Positions 1 to 4,924 of a stretch of DNA of 6,446 nucleotides are shown one piece after another. The translations under genes were made by a program, and so were the position numbers. Below the pieces are notes generated by a model. That model worked only from the letters and a program-made list of their open reading frames with translations. It was not told the DNA's origin and ran no database searches. The stretch comes from Pseudomonadota bacterium (GTDB lineage: Bacteria > Pseudomonadota > Alphaproteobacteria > Rhizobiales > Hyphomicrobiaceae), in the NCBI GenBank assembly GCA_023428365.1, contig JAEYYQ010000299.1, positions 1 through 6,446 on the forward strand. Direction: 5' to 3'. The number at the start of each line of letters is the position of its first letter. Position 1 is the stretch's first letter.

Positions 1-126
1 GAACCACTTCATGAGATGCTGCGGCTCGGTCCAGGCTCTCCAGATCAGATGCGGAGGGACATCGACGACACGTTCGAGAACGAGGTCGAGGGTGGGATCG
101 AAGGCATCGCGAGAGTTGTGTGTCAC
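1..126 (-). CDS. SRPBCC/AHSA1-like protein, N-terminal 42 residues (cut by window edge)
   Basis: A GTG start at 124-126 overlaps the arsR stop by four bases (GTGA) and opens a frame that stays open for 42 codons to the window edge. The readable protein includes [12 protein letters not shown] followed by [17 protein letters not shown]. This is the usual opening of the SRPBCC/AHSA1-like (activator of Hsp90 ATPase homologue) fold: a first beta strand, then an amphipathic helix with the W-x-A-W-T-x-P-x-x-x-x-x-W-F pattern. Proteins of this family bind hydrophobic ligands in a helix-grip pocket, and most are uncharacterised. Genes of this type are very commonly found directly downstream of small ArsR repressors lacking metal sites, as here. 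The overlap implies translational coupling and co-regulation with arsR. Most of the gene lies outside the window, so no ligand can be inferred. Confidence 0.85.
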   Translation of the reverse strand, partial: MTHNSRDAFDPTLDLVLERVVDVPPHLIWRAWTEPQHLMKWF

Positions 127-467
127 GTATCGGTTTCCTTTCCCTTGAGCGTCAAGAGGTAGTCGTCGAGCTGGTCGAGACGCTGGGTCCAAATCGCCCG
201 CTGCTCGCCGAGCCAACGTTCGGCCGCAGCAATCGGCTCCGGTTTGAGCTGGCAGGTGCGCACACGGCCCACCTTCCGCGTACCGATGACGCCGCAATCT
301 TCCAGCACTTTGAGATGCTGAAGGAAGGTTGGTAGGGCCATGTCGAAGGGCTCTGCCAGATCGCTGACCGAGGCGGCTCCTCGCCCGAGTTGTTCGACGA
401 CAGCTCGCCGTGTCGGATCGGAGAGGGCGCGGAAGGTTTCGTTCAAGTGAGATTGATAGTTAGGCAT
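123..467 (-). CDS. ArsR-family winged-helix transcriptional repressor
   Basis: This 114-residue protein is the usual size for a small ArsR/SmtB-type repressor. Residues 10-30 carry the family opening ([21 protein letters not shown]). Residues 33-60 form the helix-turn-helix ([28 protein letters not shown]) with its typical recognition helix, and 61-75 form the beta wing. Only two cysteines are seen (58 and 72) and there is no CxC metal motif in the recognition helix region, so metal sensing is unlikely. The subgroup with MALPTFxQHLKVLE paired to an SRPBCC gene is widespread and its inducers are generally unknown. The ATG at 465-467 is chosen because the family homology begins within ten residues of it. 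There is no Shine-Dalgarno sequence upstream and the predicted transcript begins at about this ATG, so translation is probably leaderless. Autoregulation is inferred from the palindrome covering the start. Confidence 0.93.
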   Translation of the reverse strand: MPNYQSHLNETFRALSDPTRRAVVEQLGRGAASVSDLAEPFDMALPTFLQHLKVLEDCGVIGTRKVGRVRTCQLKPEPIAAAERWLGEQRAIWTQRLDQLDDYLLTLKGKETDT

Positions 468-477
468 ATGACTAACT
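458..477. promoter_or_regulatory. 20-bp near-perfect palindrome, candidate ArsR operator
   Basis: AGTTAG at 458-463 and CTAACT at 472-477 flank GCATATGA. Over the full 20 bp, only one symmetric pair (464 with 471) is mismatched. The palindrome covers the distal part of the predicted -10 (475-480), the predicted transcription start and the first codons of arsR, which is where a self-repressing ArsR protein would bind. A third CTAACT half-site lies at 507-512, next to the -35. Operator function is inferred from symmetry and position only. Confidence 0.55.
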
Positions 478-503
478 TTATGTCATCCAAATAGTGAGGT
501 CAA
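475..503 (-). promoter_or_regulatory. Predicted sigma-70-type promoter for arsR, leaderless start
   Basis: Reading the minus strand, TTGACC at 498-503 is a 5/6 match to the -35 consensus. After 17 bases comes TAAAGT at 475-480, a 4/6 match to the -10. A start 6-8 bases downstream of the -10 falls at about 467-469, at or directly before the arsR ATG (467). Together with the absence of a ribosome binding site, this predicts a leaderless mRNA. The match is read from sequence; the start site is inference. Confidence 0.6.
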
Positions 504-582
504 TGCCTAACTATTGCATGCGGGAGGGGCGAGGAAAAGTCTGTCGGGATCTGAAGCGAGGCGTAAACTCGTGCTGTCATAT

Positions 583-590
583 AAGGGGGA
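583..590 (+). promoter_or_regulatory. Ribosome binding site that sets the start at 596
   Basis: The purine run AAGGGGGA ends five bases before the ATG at 596-598. The frame is open back to a GTG at 494 and includes an ATG at 503, but neither of those has a comparable site. The extra upstream residues also do not resemble the family, so 596 is preferred. Confidence 0.75.
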
Positions 591-595
591 CGAGC

Positions 596-1177
596 ATGTC
601 CGCAGCAACCGAACGGCCACGGATCTATCTCGCCGGACCAGAAGTTTTCATGCCGAATGCGAAGGAGATTGGCGGTGCCAAGGCAGCTTTGTGCGCGGCG
701 GCCGGATGCATCGGGGCTTTTCCGCTCGATGCCACCTTGGACCTGACCGGCCTCACGCCTTTGGAGCAGGCGCGGCTGATCTCTCTCAGCAACGAAGAAC
801 TCATGCGCAGTTGCGATGCGCTGATTGCGAATCTTACGCCGTTTCGCGGAGTGTCGATGGACTCAGGAACGGCGTTCGAGGTCGGGTTCATGCGCGCACT
901 GGAGCGGCCGGTGTTCGGCTATACGAACATCACCGCCTGTTATCGCGAGCGTGCAGACGCCTTCCGGCTGTTGCCGGATTGGCGTGACGGAGATCGCGAA
1001 GAGTTCATGGTCGAAGACTTCGGGTTGGCCGAGAACCTGATGATCGACATCGCGTTGCGCGAGACCGGAGTTGCTCCGGTTTGTATGGAAGTCGCGCCGG
1101 GTGAGGAACTGAGCGACCTGCGCGGGTTCGAAGCCTGCCTTGCGGCTGCGCTCGCCGCGTTGCGCGACCGCGAATGA
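596..1177 (+). CDS. Nucleoside 2-deoxyribosyltransferase-like protein
   Basis: The protein has 193 residues from the ATG at 596, close to the usual size for this family (about 150-190). Residues 9-18 (RIYLAGPEVF) are the characteristic first strand and nucleoside-binding loop. Residues 73-80 (CDALIANL) and 89-98 (DSGTAFEVGF) give the family signature, with Glu95 in the position of the catalytic nucleophile and Asp89 as a probable base-contacting acid. Known members transfer 2-deoxyribose between bases or hydrolyse the N-glycosidic bond of modified deoxynucleotides, in cytosolic nucleotide salvage or pool cleaning. The substrate here cannot be told from sequence. The gene is divergent from arsR, whose operator region lies about 80-140 bp upstream, and convergent with pcm 8 bp downstream. 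No clear sigma-70 promoter of its own was found. Residues 119-193 are less conserved and I recognise no extra domain there. Confidence 0.88.
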   Translation: MSAATERPRIYLAGPEVFMPNAKEIGGAKAALCAAAGCIGAFPLDATLDLTGLTPLEQARLISLSNEELMRSCDALIANLTPFRGVSMDSGTAFEVGFMRALERPVFGYTNITACYRERADAFRLLPDWRDGDREEFMVEDFGLAENLMIDIALRETGVAPVCMEVAPGEELSDLRGFEACLAAALAALRDRE

Positions 1178-1185
1178 CGCCGTCC

Positions 1186-1836
1186 TTACAGCGATCCATC
1201 CGACCCAATCAGCGGCACGAAGGCAACGAAGCCATGCCATTCCTCCTTGAATGTGTCAGGCCCCGTGCGTCGGATTCGCATGAGAACCTGATCGGAACCC
1301 TGGCGCAGCGGCAAGATCAACCGGCCGCCAACCTTGAGCTGAGACTTCAACGCGGGAGGGATTTCCTCCGCTCCTGCTGAGACGATGATGGCGTCAAAGG
1401 GGGCTTCGGGCGGCCAGCCTTTATAGCCGTCACCATGAATGATCTCGACATTGTCATAACCGAGCGCGGTCATGCATTTCCGAGCGGCATTGGCAAGGAC
1501 ATGATGCCGTTCGATGGCAACGACGCGGCGCGCAAGCTGTCCAAGGATGGCAGCCGCATACCCGGACCCGGCACCGATCTCCAAAACCGTGTCGTCGGGC
1601 CGGATCTCGGCCAGCTCGGCCATGTGTGCCACGATATAGGGCTGCGAGATCGTCTGTCCGGCTTCGATCGGAAGCGCTGAGTCGTCATACGCGAACGGAC
1701 GTAAATGGTCCGGCACGAACTCTTCTCGGGGAATTTTGCCCATCGCATCGAGAACGTGTGGATCGCCGATCCCACGCGCTGCAAGCTGCCGGTCGACCAT
1801 CGCCCGCCGCTTTTTTGCTGTCCGCGCCTGGGGCAT
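1186..1836 (-). CDS. pcm: Protein-L-isoaspartate O-methyltransferase
   Basis: This 216-residue cytosolic enzyme uses S-adenosylmethionine to methylate L-isoaspartyl residues, which starts repair of age-damaged proteins. Visible family landmarks are IPREEFVPD (35-43), the substrate loop TISQPYIVAHM (62-72), the AdoMet-binding motif I VLEIGAGSGY (84-93), the acidic Glu109 at the end of strand 2 (VVAIER), HGDGY (134-138), and the late motif GGRLILPL (170-177). Length is normal for bacterial Pcm (about 205-220). The ATG at 1834-1836 has GAGAGA at 1844-1849 seven bases upstream. The gene is often found near surE in other proteobacteria; here it stands alone, convergent with the deoxyribosyltransferase-like gene, so it may be a second copy in the genome. 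The basic start (residues 1-18) lacks any signal peptide. Confidence 0.95.
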   Translation of the reverse strand: MPQARTAKKRRAMVDRQLAARGIGDPHVLDAMGKIPREEFVPDHLRPFAYDDSALPIEAGQTISQPYIVAHMAELAEIRPDDTVLEIGAGSGYAAAILGQLARRVVAIERHHVLANAARKCMTALGYDNVEIIHGDGYKGWPPEAPFDAIIVSAGAEEIPPALKSQLKVGGRLILPLRQGSDQVLMRIRRTGPDTFKEEWHGFVAFVPLIGSDGSL

Positions 1837-1843
1837 AAATATA

Positions 1844-1849
1844 TCTCTC
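1844..1849 (-). promoter_or_regulatory. Ribosome binding site for pcm
   Basis: On the minus strand GAGAGA lies seven bases upstream of the pcm ATG, followed by an AT-rich spacer. It is a modest match to the anti-Shine-Dalgarno sequence but is well placed and supports this start. Confidence 0.5.
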
Positions 1850-1952
1850 GGGTCGGTGGCTTTTTGTTAGAAACGCGCGAGCCTGGCCTGCGTTCGTAGA
1901 TTGAAGTCCGCTTCGCTGCCGAACCAGGTCTAGGTTACGATGGCGTGTGATC

Positions 1953-1958
1953 AGGAGA
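1953..1958 (+). promoter_or_regulatory. Ribosome binding site that sets the start at 1968
   Basis: AGGAGA ends nine bases before the ATG at 1968-1970. An in-frame GTG at 1947 lies upstream of this site and would add seven residues unlike the family, so the ATG is preferred. This is the only strong ribosome binding site of the three-gene operon. Confidence 0.75.
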
Positions 1959-1967
1959 TACGGTGAG

Positions 1968-2396
1968 ATGACGGATGCTGCGGCTGCTGCGGACAGCCTG
2001 ATCCGACGTTACTACGACTGCTTCAACAATGGTGATATCGACGGCATGCTCGCCTGCGTGACCGATGATATCGTGCATGACGTGAACCAAGGGGAGCGCC
2101 GGGTCGGCAAGGAGCGCTTCCATGCGTTCTGCGCACGCATGGCGCATCACTACAAGGAAAACCTTGAGAATATCGCTGTTATGACGGCGCCCGATGGATC
2201 GCGTGCTGCTGCCGAGTTCAACGTGCACGGCACCTATCTGCAGTCCGAAACCGGTTTGCCGCCGGCGGACGGCCAAACTTATGCGCTACCGGGTGGGACG
2301 TTCTTTGCAATCGAGGGCGGAAAAATTGCGCGGGTCACCACATATTATAACCTGACCGATTGGATCATGCAGGTGTCGGGCAAATTGCAGGCATGA
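1968..2396 (+). CDS. Ketosteroid isomerase-related (SnoaL/NTF2-like) protein, first gene of trio
   Basis: This 142-residue protein has the single-domain SnoaL/NTF2-like size. Residues 11-34 (LIRRYYDCFNNGDIDGMLACVTDD) are the opening helix-turn-helix seen in delta-5-3-ketosteroid isomerases, and residues 107-129 form the late strands with a GGTFFAIEGGKI turn. Aligned by eye with Comamonas ketosteroid isomerase, Tyr15 sits at the catalytic Tyr14 position and Asp38 at the general base Asp38. The position of the second oxyanion Asp99 appears to be glycine (about Gly110). The cone-shaped pocket is therefore probably functional, but true steroid isomerisation is doubtful. The last codons overlap the start of the next gene (ATGA), so the two are translationally coupled. 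A role in a shared small-molecule pathway with the acetyltransferase and hydrolase is inferred from this coupling. No convincing promoter was found in the 131 bp upstream. Confidence 0.85.
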   Translation: MTDAAAAADSLIRRYYDCFNNGDIDGMLACVTDDIVHDVNQGERRVGKERFHAFCARMAHHYKENLENIAVMTAPDGSRAAAEFNVHGTYLQSETGLPPADGQTYALPGGTFFAIEGGKIARVTTYYNLTDWIMQVSGKLQA

Positions 2397-2995
2397 GCAT
2401 TACCGTCGAAACATTGACCGGATCAGTCTTGGAGAAGGCGTTGCCGGCCTTAGCCCGGCTGCGCATTACTGTGTTCCGGGACTGGCCTTATCTTTATGAG
2501 GGGTCTCTCGATTATGAAGAGAGCTACATCGCCGGTTTTGCGGCCTCGGAAGATTCGGTGATCGTGGCGGCGCGAGATGGCGATGAAATCGTGGGCGCGG
2601 CGACGGCAGCACCATTACGAGGTCATACCGACTCTTTCGTACCCTTGTTTGTGGCCCATGGCTTCAATCCCGATACGATCTTCTATTTCGGCGAGTCGGT
2701 GCTGCTACCTGCCTATCGCGGCCGCGGTATCGGGCACGCGTTCTTCGATTGGCGGGAGAACCACGCCCGCAAAGTCTCGGGTCAGAAAGCCGCCTATACG
2801 CGCTCGGCATTTTGCGGCGTGGTCAGGCCGCAGGATCACCCGCTGCGGCCCAAGGATTACCGGCCGCTCGATGCGTTCTGGATCAAGCGCGGATATCACA
2901 AGGTCGACGGAATGGTCGGCTCGCTGACCTGGAAGGATATCGACGAACCCGAGGCGACCCCAAAACCCATGCAGTTCTGGATGAAGCTTCTTTAG
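2393..2995 (+). CDS. GNAT-family N-acetyltransferase, second gene of trio
   Basis: From the ATG at 2393, which overlaps the previous stop in ATGA, the protein has 200 residues. The acetyl-CoA pyrophosphate loop is clear at 108-114 (YRGRGIG) following ESVLLPA, and motif B is at 163-168 (WIKRGY). Residues 56-76 (VIVAARDGDEIVGAATAAPLR) are the central GNAT strands. GNAT enzymes move an acetyl group from acetyl-CoA to an amine, usually in the cytosol. The acceptor is unknown. A long stretch between the two motifs (about 129-162) includes CGVVRPQDHP and is not a generic GNAT feature, so it may shape the acceptor site. An in-frame ATG at 2360 lies inside the preceding gene and lacks a ribosome binding site, so I chose 2393 for the coupling. 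The stop abuts the next ATG. Confidence 0.9.
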   Translation: MSITVETLTGSVLEKALPALARLRITVFRDWPYLYEGSLDYEESYIAGFAASEDSVIVAARDGDEIVGAATAAPLRGHTDSFVPLFVAHGFNPDTIFYFGESVLLPAYRGRGIGHAFFDWRENHARKVSGQKAAYTRSAFCGVVRPQDHPLRPKDYRPLDAFWIKRGYHKVDGMVGSLTWKDIDEPEATPKPMQFWMKLL

Positions 2996-3910
2996 ATGGC
3001 TCGTCGTCGCGATCATCTTCCCATTGCCGTGGCTCAGTATCCGATCGGCGAGCCCGTGACGATGGCGGAGTGGCGCGACAAGGCTGACCGTTGGGTTGCT
3101 GATGGCGCTGCGACCGGGGCTGAGCTTCTGGTTTTTCCCGAGTACGGCGCCATTGAGGTCGCAGCCACGTTCGGACCGGCAATCGCATCAGACCTGCAGC
3201 GCACACTGGCAGCAGTTGCGGATCTGGCAGACGAGATGGACGATGCCTACGCCGAACTCGCGCAACGGCATGGCGTGCACATCCTGGCACCATCCGGTCC
3301 CGTGCGCCGCGCAACGGACGGGAAGTTCGTCAATGCGGCCCACCTGATCACGCCTTCCGGACGGATGGGAATCCAGGAAAAGCTCATCATGACGCCGTTC
3401 GAAAAAAGCTGGGGCGTGGCGCCGGGCTCAGGCTTGCGCGTTTTCGAGACTAAGCTGGGCCGGATCGGGATCGCGATCTGCTACGACAGTGAGTTCCCGC
3501 TGCTGGTGCGCGCGCAAGCTGAAGCAGGTGCCGAACTGATCCTTATCCCCTCGTGCACCGAGCGTTTGTCCGGTTCGCATCGCATTCGCGCTGCCGCGTG
3601 TGCGCGGGCGCTGGAAAGCCAGATTGCAACTGCCGTATCGCCGACCGTTGGCGAAGCGTTGTGGTCTCCGGCCGTCGATATCAATACAGGGGCGGGCGGC
3701 ATCTATGTGCCTGCTGAGGCCAATCTGTCGCTCACCGGGACGTTGGCCGAGGGGGCGATGAACGAACCGGGCTGGGTATCGGCGGTGATCGACTTTCGCC
3801 TGTTGGACGAGGTCCGCGCCGGGGGTGAAATGCGCAATTCCGCAGATTGGAATCTGCAGCCCGGTGCTGGCTCGCTCATCAATATGGCGGAGATCGTTCC
3901 GCTGTTTTGA
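2996..3910 (+). CDS. Carbon-nitrogen hydrolase (nitrilase superfamily), third gene of trio
   Basis: This 304-residue protein carries the full nitrilase-superfamily catalytic set: Glu49 in LLVFPEYG, Lys129 in IQEKLIMTPFE, and nucleophile Cys162 in IGIAICYDSEFP. Glu136 is the likely second glutamate. The superfamily hydrolyses or transfers non-peptide C-N bonds in amides, carbamoyl compounds and nitriles. The EKLIMTPFE and ICYDSEFP contexts point to the amidase-like branches rather than true nitrilases, but the substrate is unknown. There is no signal peptide, so it should act in the cytosol. Its ATG follows directly on the TAG of the acetyltransferase gene, with only a weak ribosome binding site inside that gene's end, so re-initiation by the same ribosomes is likely. 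A GC-rich hairpin follows at 3917-3941 before the convergent SIMPL gene. Confidence 0.92.
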   Translation: MARRRDHLPIAVAQYPIGEPVTMAEWRDKADRWVADGAATGAELLVFPEYGAIEVAATFGPAIASDLQRTLAAVADLADEMDDAYAELAQRHGVHILAPSGPVRRATDGKFVNAAHLITPSGRMGIQEKLIMTPFEKSWGVAPGSGLRVFETKLGRIGIAICYDSEFPLLVRAQAEAGAELILIPSCTERLSGSHRIRAAACARALESQIATAVSPTVGEALWSPAVDINTGAGGIYVPAEANLSLTGTLAEGAMNEPGWVSAVIDFRLLDEVRAGGEMRNSADWNLQPGAGSLINMAEIVPLF

Positions 3911-3916
3911 CGGCGC

Positions 3917-3941
3917 GCCCGCGCCCGTTCGGAGCGCGGGC
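3917..3941. terminator. GC-rich hairpin between convergent genes
   Basis: GCCCGCGC at 3917-3924 pairs perfectly with GCGCGGGC at 3934-3941 around a nine-base loop that could itself close by a CC/GG pair. It begins six bases after the hydrolase stop and lies just beyond the SIMPL stop on the other strand. Neither side has a clear T run, so termination may be weak, or may need Rho, or the hairpin may mainly protect the 3' ends. Confidence 0.5.
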
Positions 3942-3951
3942 AGCAGAATGT

Positions 3952-4677
3952 TCACTTTAGAGCCCACGTAATCTGGACAGATGCTTCCAACGCCTGACTT
4001 CCAGCCTCGATCGGCACGGAGTCAGCCGCCATCCGGGCCATGACCGGACCGCGAGGGCCGACCGATCGGACATCCTCTGCGATGGATATGACCTCTCCCA
4101 GTTCGACACCGGCTGCCGCTGCAAACAGACTGGCCCGCCGACGAGCATTCTCGACAGCCGCACGGCGCGCGTCGTCCTTCAAAGTCTCGGCCTTGCTGAC
4201 CACGAACTCGATGCCACCAATCTGATTGGCGCCCAGGCTGACGGTTTCGTCGAGCACCTGCCCCAGCTTGGCGATGTCGCGCGAGGTAATGCGGACCTGA
4301 TTGGTGACGCGGTAACCGATAATGCCCGGCACTCGGCGCTTCTTGGGCTCGTAGCTTCCGGACTGCTCGTAGCGCGGCTCGACATTGAACGACACCGTCT
4401 GGATATCCTTGGCGTCGATGCCTGCGCCCTTGAGGCCGTCGATCAAACGCTTCATCGCTGCCGTGTTTTGCGTGAGCGCCTCACGCGCGGTGTCGGCTTC
4501 GCTGACGACACCGGTTGAGATCATCGCAATGTCCGGCTGTGCACTGACGGTGGCGGAGGCTGATACGCTGATGTGTCTGGTCATCTTGTCCGGGTCCGCG
4601 GCTTTTGCCAGGGTCGGAAACGTCAACAACGCTCCGAGGATGAGGCCTGGCAGAAATTTCGAGAACGTCTCAGTCAT
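3952..4677 (-). CDS. SIMPL-domain (DUF541, YggE-like) exported protein
   Basis: This 241-residue protein starts with a signal peptide: a hydrophobic stretch at about 8-23 and an AKA cleavage site at 24-26, giving a mature protein from about residue 27 that should lie in the periplasm. The rest is a single SIMPL domain. HISVSASATVSAQPDIAMIS (35-54) is the typical first strand pair, GIDAKDIQTVSFNVEPRYE (86-104) follows, GYRVTNQVRI (121-130) is a strong family motif, and the domain ends in VQITWALK. Relatives include E. coli YggE, linked to oxidative stress tolerance, but the biochemical function of the family remains unclear. The ATG at 4675-4677 has GGGA at 4684-4687 six bases upstream. The gene is transcribed away from the tRNA and faces the hydrolase operon. 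Nothing around it suggests a dedicated partner. Confidence 0.92.
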   Translation of the reverse strand: MTETFSKFLPGLILGALLTFPTLAKAADPDKMTRHISVSASATVSAQPDIAMISTGVVSEADTAREALTQNTAAMKRLIDGLKGAGIDAKDIQTVSFNVEPRYEQSGSYEPKKRRVPGIIGYRVTNQVRITSRDIAKLGQVLDETVSLGANQIGGIEFVVSKAETLKDDARRAAVENARRRASLFAAAAGVELGEVISIAEDVRSVGPRGPVMARMAADSVPIEAGSQALEASVQITWALK

Positions 4678-4706
4678 CAGTTTTCCCGCTTGTTGAGGCT
4701 CCTATG

Positions 4707-4712
4707 AGTATA
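4707..4712 (-). promoter_or_regulatory. Possible -10 element for the SIMPL gene
   Basis: On the minus strand TATACT, a 5/6 match to the -10 consensus, lies 29 bases upstream of the SIMPL start inside an AT-rich patch (4704-4716). No good -35 hexamer sits 16-18 bases further upstream, so the call is tentative. Confidence 0.35.
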
Positions 4713-4772
4713 TATCTGTGATTGCGACCAAACCACGCCACCGTGCGGGGGTGCAGAACGCTCGAAGTCTGG

Positions 4773-4778
4773 TATAGG
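4773..4778 (+). promoter_or_regulatory. Possible -10 element for the tRNA gene
   Basis: TATAGG begins 26 bases before the first base of the mature tRNA, which suits a short 5' leader removed by RNase P. The upstream region lacks a clear -35, so this is only a candidate. Confidence 0.3.
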
Positions 4779-4798
4779 AGCTTGGCTCGCTTGGTGTC

Positions 4799-4875
4799 GG
4801 GCCCGTAGCTCAATTGGTCAGAGCCGACGGCTCATAACCGTCTGGTTGCAGGTTCAAGTCCTGCCGGGCCCACCA
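4799..4875 (+). tRNA. tRNA with CAU anticodon, probably tRNA-Ile2 (lysidine type)
   Basis: All arms fold perfectly by eye. The acceptor is GGGCCCG (4799-4805) with CGGGCCC (4865-4871), the D stem GCTC/GAGC (4808-4811, 4821-4824), the anticodon stem GACGG/CCGTC (4826-4830, 4838-4842) with loop CTCATAA, and the T arm GCAGG/CCTGC with TTCAAGT. The discriminator is A4872 and CCA is encoded at 4873-4875. The anticodon CAT (4833-4835) fits elongator Met, initiator Met or the AUA-reading Ile2. The acceptor pairs C4-G69, C5-G68 and C6-G67 and the TGGTT variable loop resemble E. coli tRNA-Ile2, in which TilS changes the anticodon C to lysidine. The full G1-C72 pair argues against an initiator. Met identity remains possible. 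Confidence 0.95.
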
Positions 4876-4901
4876 GAATTGCTTGGTTCGAACCGGGATA
4901 G

Positions 4902-4916
4902 TCCCTTCATCAGGGA
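4902..4916 (+). promoter_or_regulatory. Ribosome binding site inside a small hairpin
   Basis: AGGGA at 4912-4916, eight bases before the ATG at 4925, is the best ribosome binding site for the glycosyltransferase-like gene. It is exactly complementary to TCCCT at 4902-4906 across a five-base loop, so it could be partly hidden in the mRNA. The stem is short and probably weak. Confidence 0.4.
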
Positions 4917-4924
4917 TGGGATCG

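Larger units (their letters stand above)
456..514. repeat. 12-bp perfect inverted repeat flanking the arsR promoter
   Basis: The arm at 456-467 (atagttaggcat) is the exact reverse complement of the arm at 503-514 (atgcctaactat), with 35 bp between. The left arm holds the first four arsR codons (Met-Pro-Asn-Tyr). The right arm therefore starts a divergent ATG-CCT-AAC-TAT that happens to be in frame with the deoxyribosyltransferase-like gene. The repeat brackets the whole predicted arsR promoter and shares its CTAACT hexamer with the central palindrome, so it may be a second repressor site for looping or cooperative binding. Confidence 0.8.

Noticed and set aside
863..1240. 125-residue minus-strand open frame across the deoxyribosyltransferase gene and the pcm end
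   Set aside because: It is the antisense shadow of two well-supported genes, has low-complexity Arg-rich content and shows no recognisable motif.
1872..1894. AACGC/GCGTT stem upstream of pcm, considered as a regulatory RNA or terminator
   Set aside because: It has a five-base stem with a 13-base loop and no T run on either strand, and is not convincing as a terminator or riboswitch.
3428..3967. 179-residue minus-strand open frame opposite the carbon-nitrogen hydrolase
   Set aside because: The hydrolase on the plus strand has its full catalytic triad. The antisense frame is a GC-driven shadow without family signatures.
4799..4875. Whether the tRNA 3' end is an attachment site with a second copy in the window
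   Set aside because: No repeat of its last 20 bases and no integrase were seen in this window, so no element border can be drawn.
4885..4894. Perfect palindrome GGTTCGAACC resembling a tRNA T arm, just after the tRNA
   Set aside because: No other tRNA arm surrounds it, so it is not a second or decayed tRNA. Ten bases is compatible with chance.
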